The position numbers and the translations under genes were made by a program. Under the pieces are notes generated by a model that worked only from the letters and a program-made list of their open reading frames with translations, was not told the origin of the DNA and searched no databases. From the NCBI GenBank assembly GCA_910584995.1, contig CAJUDW010000062.1, positions 1 to 5,226 of the forward strand: 5,226 bases of DNA. Direction: 5' to 3'. Below, in pieces: positions 1 through 4,332 of the stretch. Each line of letters begins with the position of its first letter. Within the stretch, counting starts at the first letter, position 1. The DNA comes from an uncultured Oscillibacter sp. GTDB taxonomy: Bacteria; Bacillota; Clostridia; Oscillospirales; Oscillospiraceae.

Positions 1-13
1 TGCTGTTGGAACT

Positions 14-89
14 GCTGGTGTAGCTCAGCTGGTAGAGCAGCTGATTTGTAATCAGCAGGTCGGGGGTTCGAATCCGTCCACCAGCTCCA
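14..89 (+). tRNA. tRNA-Thr (anticodon UGU)
   Basis: The cloverleaf folds completely. The acceptor stem GCTGGTG (14-20) pairs with CACCAGC (79-85), followed by discriminator T86 and an encoded CCA (87-89). The D arm is at 23-38 and the anticodon stem is GCTGA/TCAGC (40-44/52-56). The seven-base loop puts TGT at 47-49, which reads threonine ACA codons. The variable loop has five bases. The T loop TTCGAAT (67-73) is canonical, but the T stem GGGGG/CCGTC contains a G64-G76 mismatch (tRNA positions 51-63) next to a G-U pair, which is unusual. It lies 10 bp before tRNA-Tyr and is probably co-transcribed with it. The promoter is not visible in the 13 bases upstream, so the tRNA operon may begin outside the window. 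Confidence 0.96.
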
Positions 90-99
90 AATTTCATAT

Positions 100-184
100 G
101 GGGGAGTTCCAGAGCGGTCAAATGGGGCAGACTGTAAATCTGTTGTCACTGACTTCGGTGGTTCGAATCCACCCTCCCCCACCA
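100..184 (+). tRNA. tRNA-Tyr (anticodon GUA)
   Basis: This is a class II tRNA. The acceptor GGGGGAG (100-106) pairs perfectly with CTCCCCC (174-180), followed by A181 and an encoded CCA (182-184). The anticodon stem GCAGA/TCTGT (127-131/139-143) encloses a loop with GTA at 134-136, reading UAC/UAU tyrosine codons. A long variable arm (about 144-157, including the TGACTTCGG segment) and the T loop TTCGAAT identify it as the bacterial tyrosine type. It is separated from tRNA-Thr by only 10 bp and is followed at once by a terminator, so it is the last gene of the tRNA transcript. Confidence 0.97.
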
Positions 185-222
185 AGCCGGAGCAAGCGGT
201 ATACCGCTTGCTCCGGCTTTTT
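184..222 (+). terminator. Rho-independent terminator of the tRNA operon
   Basis: Positions 184-219 form a perfect 18-bp inverted repeat (AAGCCGGAGCAAGCGGTA and its complement) with no spacer at its centre, followed by a run of T ending at 222. It begins at the last base of the tRNA-Tyr CCA end, so it terminates the tRNA-Thr/Tyr transcript. In RNA the innermost bases must open to make a loop. Confidence 0.93.
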
Positions 223-345
223 CTAAACGCCAGAGCGCGTTCATTCCTCTCCACTTCAAGCCGGATCCGCTGCGCCCGGTTTGGTTTGGGGCACAGGCCC
301 GAAAGAAAATAGATTTCAACCTGTTATTGTATTATTGTAGCTTAG

Positions 346-404
346 AAATTTCCGCCGCCGTGACCTTTCCGGCTTCGCCGAAAACTGCACCATGGTGGAA
401 ATTT
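346..404. repeat. Inverted repeat with nested hairpin, possible structured RNA or REP-like element
   Basis: AAATTTCC (346-353) is the exact complement of GGAAATTT (397-404). The pairing continues inward through G-U, C-G, C-G and G-U to 357/393, giving a 12-bp stem. The enclosed sequence has its own hairpin, CGGC-TTC-GCCG (370-380). On the plus strand the outer stem is followed by two more T. It could be a structured part of a leftward transcript or a dispersed palindromic repeat; one copy in this window cannot decide. Confidence 0.4.
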
Positions 405-416
405 TTGCTTTCCGAA

Positions 417-432
417 AAAAAACCCTTTTGGG
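417..432 (-). terminator. Weak candidate terminator for a leftward transcript
   Basis: Read leftward, this is CCC-AAAA-GGG followed by eight T. The stem is only three G-C pairs, which is poor, but the T tract is strong, and it lies about 300 nt downstream of the predicted leftward start near 718. Confidence 0.22.
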
Positions 433-448
433 CGGAGGGGGGGCTTGG

Positions 449-470
449 GGCGGAAGCCGCCTAGTTTTTT
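449..470 (+). terminator. Weak candidate rightward hairpin with T tract
   Basis: GGCGG-AAG-CCGCC (449-461) is followed after three bases by TTTTTT (465-470). No rightward gene lies immediately upstream, so it may be fortuitous or a backup terminator for the tRNA transcript. Confidence 0.25.
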
Positions 471-700
471 CGGGGGTTTCTCGCCTGGGCCGCTTGGATA
501 GTTGTGGGCCTGCCTGAGAACTGTTTGCCGCTCTTGGCTTCGCTGCAGGGCTTTCTTGGCGTCGGGATACGGGCGGGGAAAGAACGGCGCGTTTACCGGA
601 GGGTACAGTATTTTCCGGCATCCGGTTGAAATGGATCGCTCCCTTCTCTTTGCTGTACGGAGGATTGCGCTTGTCCTCTTTTTCTTTTTGCGGTTTAAAA

Positions 701-791
701 CACAAGATTCCTGTGAACAATTTTATAGTATCACAAGAGAAATTGTTTGTCAAGGCCGTATTACAAGATTCTTGATATTTTTCTTGACAAA
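701..791. promoter_or_regulatory. Candidate operator region between divergent promoters
   Basis: TTTGTCAAG (746-754) and CTTGACAAA (783-791) form a perfect 9-bp inverted repeat centred at 768.5. Inside it CAAGA-T-TCTTG (764-774) is a second palindrome centred at 769, so the two dyads share a centre. Two related imperfect dyads lie to the left: CACAAGATTCCTGTG (701-715, centre 708) and ACAAGAGAAATTGT (733-746, centre 739.5). The centres are about 31 and 30 bp apart, near three helical turns. The outer arms contain the -35 boxes of both promoters, so a dimeric protein bound here would block both. The adjacent XRE-S24 repressor is the obvious candidate by analogy with autoregulated CI/LexA-type proteins; that assignment is inference. 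Confidence 0.55.
725..753 (-). promoter_or_regulatory. Leftward sigma-A promoter
   Basis: On the minus strand TTGACA (753-748) is a perfect -35 box. A 17-bp spacer separates it from TACTAT (730-725; matches TATAAT at four of six positions, including the key A2 and T6). TGA directly before the -10 gives an extended -10 element. Transcription would begin near 718 and run leftward into the gene-poor stretch. No clear ribosome binding site plus start codon follows, so the product may be a non-coding RNA. Confidence 0.55.
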
Positions 792-812
792 ACGCCCGTC
801 ACCTTGTAGGAT
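784..812 (+). promoter_or_regulatory. Rightward sigma-A promoter of the XRE-S24 gene
   Basis: TTGACA (784-789) is a perfect -35 box, followed by a 17-bp spacer and TAGGAT (807-812; four of six match to the -10 consensus, including A2 and T6). Transcription should start near 819, leaving about 39 nt of leader before the chosen start codon at 858. The -35 lies in the right arm of the inverted repeat shared with the leftward promoter. Confidence 0.7.
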
Positions 813-844
813 AAGGATAACAGGTGCGAGAGAATCATGGAAAA

Positions 845-850
845 AAGGAG
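845..850 (+). promoter_or_regulatory. Ribosome binding site that sets the XRE-S24 start
   Basis: AAGGAG lies 7 nt before ATG 858 and 4 nt before ATG 855. It lies inside the reading frame of the earlier ATG at 837, which has only a weak GAGAG-like sequence upstream. This favours 858, with 855 second. Confidence 0.75.
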
Positions 851-857
851 CCGCATG

Positions 858-1610
858 ATGGAATTTGGAGACCGCGTAAGGGCCCGGAGGGAAGAATTAG
901 GCGTCACCCGCCTCCAACTGGCGGAGCGGTTGGGCGTCACTGTCTCCGCCATAGGCAACTATGAAAAGGGCATCAGTTTTCCCAAGGAGGAAATTTTGCT
1001 GCGGCTGTTCGACAACCTGGAAACAGATCCCAACAGCCTCTTCCAGGACAGCTTTCGGAGGGGCGGCCGTGTCCTGACAACTTCGGAGAGCAACCTCCTG
1101 GAGCAATACCGGGGGCTGTCCCCGAAGGGGAGGGAGACGGTGCGTTCCGTTGTAGACGCCCTCTGCTCCTATCGGGACGAATTGGAGGAGAGTCAGGGGG
1201 ACACAGAGCCCCGGGTCATCCCCCTGTACCGATCCCCTGCTGCCGCAGGCTATGCCGCACCGGTGTTCGGCGAGGACTTTGATTATATCCCCATGGACGG
1301 CAGCGTGCCCCAGGCGGCGGAATTCGCAGTCCGGATCCAGGGAGACTCTATGACGCCTTATATTGCCGACGGATCCGTGGCCTATGTAAACCGGGATCCG
1401 CTGCGCTCCGGGGATGTGGGCATTTTCTGCGTGGATGGGGACATGCTCTGCAAGCAGTATTATAAGGATCCCGGCGGCGTGGTCTATCTCTTTTCCCTCA
1501 ACCGCGCCAGGGCGGACGCGGATGTGGTGTTTACCTCCGGCAGCGGCAGGACGCTGGTCTGTTTCGGCCGCGTCATTCTCCATACGCCCCCGCTTCCCGG
1601 CAAAGCCTGA
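858..1610 (+). CDS. XRE-family repressor with S24 (LexA/CI-type) self-cleavage domain
   Basis: A 250-residue DNA-binding regulator. Residues about 4-58 form an XRE/Cro-CI helix-turn-helix (recognition part LGVTVSAIGNYEKG). A helical linker (about 75-110) follows, then a C-terminal S24 peptidase-like domain. The self-cleavage elements are all visible: an Ala130-Gly131 pair in SPAAAGYAAP, the nucleophile Ser164 in QGDSM, and the general-base Lys199 in DMLCKQYY. In LexA, UmuD and CI these allow RecA-stimulated autoproteolysis, so this is probably a damage- or stress-relieved repressor; what triggers it here is unknown. The start at 858 is chosen by the AAGGAG at 845-850; ATG 837 would add seven residues. 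The gene has its own promoter inside a palindromic control region, suggesting autoregulation. No target gene lies immediately downstream; the next gene is convergent. Confidence 0.9.
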   Translation: MEFGDRVRARREELGVTRLQLAERLGVTVSAIGNYEKGISFPKEEILLRLFDNLETDPNSLFQDSFRRGGRVLTTSESNLLEQYRGLSPKGRETVRSVVDALCSYRDELEESQGDTEPRVIPLYRSPAAAGYAAPVFGEDFDYIPMDGSVPQAAEFAVRIQGDSMTPYIADGSVAYVNRDPLRSGDVGIFCVDGDMLCKQYYKDPGGVVYLFSLNRARADADVVFTSGSGRTLVCFGRVILHTPPLPGKA

Positions 1611-1708
1611 CGCCGGCTTCTGCCCGGCCGGATTCCGGAAATCTTCCCTCCTGCAATTCGGTTTCAAGGGTTATACACCCTGCGTCTCATGTTCACCAAA
1701 GATCTGGA

Positions 1709-1748
1709 AATGGCTGAAGGCCTTGCTGCAGCAAGGCCTTCAGCCATT
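1709..1748. repeat. Perfect 40-bp palindrome in the convergent gap
   Basis: AATGGCTGAAGGCCTTGCTG (1709-1728) is followed without spacer by its exact complement (1729-1748). It lies 98 bp after the repressor stop. As RNA it would form a very stable hairpin, but neither strand has a good T tract (ATTAAAACAA to the right; CATTTCC on the minus strand). It may still help end the repressor transcript or protect its 3' end. Confidence 0.6.
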
Positions 1749-1806
1749 AAAACAACCCCGCCGATCTGCCGTTCTCCCAGAGACTGTGCAGATTTGGCGG
1801 GGTTGT
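1749..1806 (-). terminator. Leftward terminator of the GH18/msrC/phosphatase operon
   Basis: ACAACCCCGCC (1752-1762) pairs with GGCGGGGTTGT (1796-1806). After a small G/TT internal bulge, ATCTGC (1764-1769) pairs with GCAGAT (1788-1793), and TCTC-CCA-GAGA (1773-1783) can form a small hairpin in the loop. Read leftward, the closing arm runs into TTGTTTTAA, a modest T tract. It begins 54 bp past the stop of the GH18 gene, in the right place and orientation for a terminator. Confidence 0.65.
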
Positions 1807-1860
1807 CCACGGTATTTAAAGCCTACAGAGGTTCAAGCCATGTTTTACGCCTGGGCAGGG

Positions 1861-3111
1861 TTATTTCGCGGATCTGTCAATGGCCTGCAAAAGGCTTCTG
1901 CCTGGGTCGGAGGTATCTTGGGTCAGTTCCCAGATCATGATCCCGCCCAGGTTCTCTTTGGCGTACAGGGTCTTTTCCGTGATGGTATCCACCCCGTTGT
2001 AGTAGACATCCATGCCGTTGCGTGAGTTCTGCCGCCTACAACGGCACGCTGGTCAAAACAGCCCCGTAATCCGCCCAGCCGGGCCGGGTATAGAAGGAAA
2101 CGCCCAACACCACCTTGTGGGCGGGCAGACCCCGGGTGCCTTTCCAATATGTACCGCAGTCCACGGCGTTCAGTACCGTGTTGGTGTGGGCGGAGGCATC
2201 GTAGTAGATGTTTCCATCGGCGGTGGCCCCGCTGAGCACCGCCGCAGTCAGCAGCTTGCCTTCCGCGTGGAACTGCTCTGCCAAGGCCAACATCAGCGCC
2301 TCGTACTGCTTGGCACTGGTTCCGTCCACTTGGGGGTGCTCCCAGTCCATGTCCGCCCCGTCAAAGCCGTACTGTCCGCACATACCCATGATGTTCCCGG
2401 CAAGCTTCCCGGCCCCCGCGGCGGCCTCCATAAATACATTTTCCAGCGGCATATCGTTGTAACTCCAGCCGCCCACGGACAGCAGCACTTTCGCCCCGTT
2501 CTGGTGGGGGCGCGGATCAGTTCCCGGGCAGTTTCCGGGTTCTCCAGCGGCCGCATATCCCCCTCTGCCGTGGAGATGGCAAAGGCGTAGAGACGTGGGT
2601 CACCACCCCGAAGTCCACCGCCTGGAGCCTGTCCGGCTTCCAGCTGGGGTAGTAGCCTACCACCTTGAAATCAGCCAGTTCCGTATTTTGGGGCGTGGAG
2701 GCATCAATGGGGACGTTGTCTGCTCCCCGGGGCTGGACAGGCCCGCCGTCTGCAATACCCAGATCCTCCCGCACATCGCTGCTGCCGGGCATTTCCCCCT
2801 GGGGCCACCACTTGGCCCGGTAGCGGCGTCCCCTATGGCTGGGCGGTGTTCCCTCCGGTGTAGACAACGGCGCTGTCCCAGGCGTTGGAGGGCATCTCCG
2901 GCGGGGCAGCGATCTCATTTGATTCCACACCCGGAGCAGTGGCCTCCTCCAATCCCGCGCCGGGAGCGGCAGAGGCTTCGGGCAGGCCGCCCTCTGCGGC
3001 CCAGGAGCCGCCGGATCCGGACGCGCCGGCACCCATCCATGCGGCGCAGGTCAGCAGTACGCCCAGGGCAAAACCGCCAAGCCCATAGATCAGCTTTTGT
3101 CTCCGCTCCAC
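1861..3111 (-). pseudogene. Broken secreted chitinase-like gene (CBM5/12 + GH18)
   Basis: The intact ancestor was an exported glycoside hydrolase acting on chitin-like beta-1,4-GlcNAc polymers. From a GTG at 3111, residues 7-32 are a hydrophobic signal or anchor segment, followed by an Ala/Gly/Pro/Glu linker. From residue 76 comes a CBM5/12-type module (AWDSAVVYTGG, then RYRAKWWPQGE). Next is a GH18 barrel: FKVVGYYPSWKPD, LLSVGGWSYN, and the catalytic DGADMDWE at 2362-2339 with its acid Glu present. The C-terminus GGIMIWELTQDTSD ends at TAA 1861-1863. The reading frame changes near 2836-2845, 2590, 2507 and 2025-2045. In addition NAVD runs directly into CGTYWKG (about 2156-2166), so roughly 20-25 residues, including the conserved MAYD strand, are missing. 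GTG 3111 overlaps the end of msrC by 22 nt, with GGAG 8 nt upstream. A functional protein is very unlikely. Confidence 0.85.
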
Positions 3112-3597
3112 AGTTCCGTCTCCAGCACCCCCGCAAACGCCTCAAGCCCCGCCTGATCCTCCTCCGTAAAGCGCCCGATGTAGGGGCTGTCAATATCCAG
3201 TACGCCCACAATTTTCCCACCCACCCGGATAGGCACCACGATCTCCGCGTTGGACGCGCTGTCGCAGGCGATATGCCCGGGGAATTGGCGGACGTCCCGG
3301 AGTTCTGCCCTGGGCCGCGGCGGCTCCGCATACGCCCCGGCCCAAGGGGATCTCAATGCAGGCGGGCTTGCCCTGGAAGGGGCCCAGCACCAGCGTATCG
3401 CCCTCCAGCAGGTAGAATCCCGCCCAGTTCAGGCCGTCCAGCGTGTGATAGAGCAGCGCCGCGGCATTGGCCAGGTTGGCGGTGGGGTGGGGTACACCCT
3501 TAATCAGCGACGAGAGCCGGGCGTTCAGCGTTCCATAGTCCGTCATTTCCAATGCAGCCTGTCCCGGCCGGAGGCAGGCTCCCAGATCTTTTTCCAT
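3090..3597 (-). pseudogene. msrC: Free methionine-(R)-sulfoxide reductase, frameshifted
   Basis: A GAF-domain enzyme of the fRMsr/YebR family, which reduces free methionine-R-sulfoxide in the cytoplasm during oxidative stress. ATG 3597 has GGAGG 8 nt upstream (3605-3610). Visible family features are NWAGFYLL, LVLGPFQGKPAC and GRGVCG, then in another frame FPGHIACDSASNAEIVVPI and VLDIDSPYIGRF, ending at TGA 3090-3092. Cys80 and Cys90 are ten apart, as in E. coli Cys84/Cys94. The third catalytic Cys (Cys118 in E. coli) lies in HIACD after the frame change. The break follows Thr99 (ACT at 3301-3303). Restoring the normal 24-residue Cys-Cys distance needs three more residues, where only one nucleotide is present, so about 8 nt seem deleted. 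As written, translation leaves frame before the third Cys. The gene is 56 bp downstream of the phosphatase and overlaps the GH18 start. Confidence 0.85.
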
Positions 3598-3604
3598 GAT
3601 TGTA

Positions 3605-3610
3605 TCCTCC
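3605..3610 (-). promoter_or_regulatory. Ribosome binding site of msrC
   Basis: Minus-strand GGAGGA lies 7-8 nt before ATG 3597 and selects this start over the in-frame ATG at 3618. Confidence 0.7.
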
Positions 3611-3653
3611 CGGCGCACAGCAAGGCCATATCAACAGTATTAAACGATCCAAA

Positions 3654-4166
3654 TTATGGGGTCAGCTGTCCCAAAAGCCCCTGGCACCCGGCCAGCACGT
3701 CCCGCCAAGTGGTTTCAAAATCCCCGGTAAACCATGGGTCGGCGATATCGCCGGGACGATCCGTGTAGTCCATCAGCAGATGTATCTTCCCTGTGGAATC
3801 ACCGCATGCGTGCCCACAGGCGACGTTTCGGGGCGCGGCCGGTTGAAACGGGGCGCTTGGCGCGGAGATGATGCGGTGCATATTCCGCAGGTTGGCCTGA
3901 TCCATCCCGATCAGCAGGTCGAAGGCATCATAGTCGGCCCGGGTGAGCCGGCGGGCGGTTTTCCCTGCGCAGCTGATTCCATGCTCTTCCAGTTTGCGCC
4001 TCGCCGGGGGATAGACCGGGTTTCCGATCTCCTCCGTGCTGGTGGCGGCGGACTCGATATGGAACCGGCTCTCCAGCCCGGCTTTCTTCACCAGGTTTTT
4101 CATCACGAACTCGGCCATGGGGCTGCGGCAGATGTTGCCGTGGCAGACGAAAAGTATTTTAGTCAT
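3654..4166 (-). CDS. Low-molecular-weight protein tyrosine phosphatase
   Basis: A cytoplasmic 170-residue phosphatase removing phosphate from tyrosine (or, in YwlE relatives, arginine) residues. The N-terminal P-loop FVCHGNICRSP gives nucleophile Cys8 and Arg14 in the C-X5-R signature. The C-terminal DPWFTGDFETTW carries the general acid Asp143. GMDQANLRNM and DYTDRPGD are also typical of the family. The start is the ATG immediately before TKILFVC, with AGAGG 9 nt upstream; a longer in-frame extension to 4268 has no family similarity. Between HRII and GKIHLL (about residues 101-125) there are roughly 20 residues more than usual, rich in Ala, Pro, Cys and His. The gene is intact and heads a leftward cluster with msrC and GH18. 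No confident promoter is seen in the 161 bp separating it from the integrase, so read-through from the mobile element is possible. Confidence 0.9.
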   Translation of the reverse strand: MTKILFVCHGNICRSPMAEFVMKNLVKKAGLESRFHIESAATSTEEIGNPVYPPARRKLEEHGISCAGKTARRLTRADYDAFDLLIGMDQANLRNMHRIISAPSAPFQPAAPRNVACGHACGDSTGKIHLLMDYTDRPGDIADPWFTGDFETTWRDVLAGCQGLLGQLTP

Positions 4167-4280
4167 ATCCTGAAACCTCTTGAATGTATTGATATTCCGG
4201 GCCTCGCAGGTGTTTTGCGGCATTTTCTTCTGCTCATTCTCTTGGCATATCCCGGCATAAAACAGCACAGCTTTTACCCC

Positions 4281-4332
4281 AAAAGTAGTAGGAAAGGTAG
4301 TAAATCAAGGGTGCTTATCCCGTTTTACTACC
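4281..4332. repeat. Tandem and inverted repeats at the integrase end (candidate attachment region)
   Basis: AAAAGTAGTAGG (4281-4292) and AAAGGTAGTAAA (4293-4304) are adjacent 12-bp imperfect repeats (9 of 12 identical). GGTAGTAAA (4296-4304) also forms a perfect 9-bp inverted repeat with TTTACTACC (4324-4332), which covers the integrase stop codon. GGG/CCC (4309-4311/4319-4321) can pair inside. In Tn916-like elements the integrase gene ends next to the element terminus, where integrase arm-type repeats lie. This makes the region a candidate element end, but the core crossover site cannot be fixed without the other end. Confidence 0.45.

Larger units (their letters stand above)
223..700. other. 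Long intergenic stretch with no supported gene
   Basis: No reading frame here looks coding. A 145-codon leftward frame has a proline/arginine/lysine-rich, low-complexity product, no ribosome binding site, and a start codon inside a promoter -35 box. A rightward frame at 502-858 runs through the divergent promoters and into the start of the repressor gene. The stretch holds homopolymer runs (A8 near 415-422, G runs at 436-450, T6 at 465-470) and inverted repeats described separately. It would be transcribed leftward if the divergent promoter at 725-753 is active. Confidence 0.6.

Noticed and set aside
316..753. Leftward 145-codon open frame in the gene-poor stretch
   Set aside because: Its start codon lies inside the leftward -35 box, upstream of the predicted transcript start. 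There is no ribosome binding site for it or for its internal ATG near 621, and the product is low-complexity Pro/Arg/Lys-rich with no recognisable fold.
837..857. ATG 837 as the repressor start
   Set aside because: The strong AAGGAG lies downstream of it at 845-850, correctly spaced for ATG 858.
502..858. Rightward 118-codon open frame
   Set aside because: It runs through the divergent promoters and operator region into the repressor start, and its product has no coding character.
897..1667. Leftward 256-codon frame opposite the repressor
   Set aside because: It is antisense to a gene with a complete and recognisable XRE-S24 domain structure; long antisense frames are common in GC-rich coding DNA.
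1689..1940. Rightward 83-codon frame in the convergent gap
   Set aside because: It crosses two stable hairpins and the 3' end of the GH18 gene, and no family is recognisable.
2507..2510. All lesions explained by homopolymer sequencing errors
   Set aside because: A one-base loss in the C run fits this, but the loss of about 8 nt in msrC and of about 20-25 codons in GH18 do not. Read error may still account for some of the single-base shifts.
2595..3503. Rightward 302-codon frame opposite GH18 and msrC
   Set aside because: Its product is Arg/Pro-rich and lies antisense to recognisable, though broken, GH18 and fRMsr sequences.
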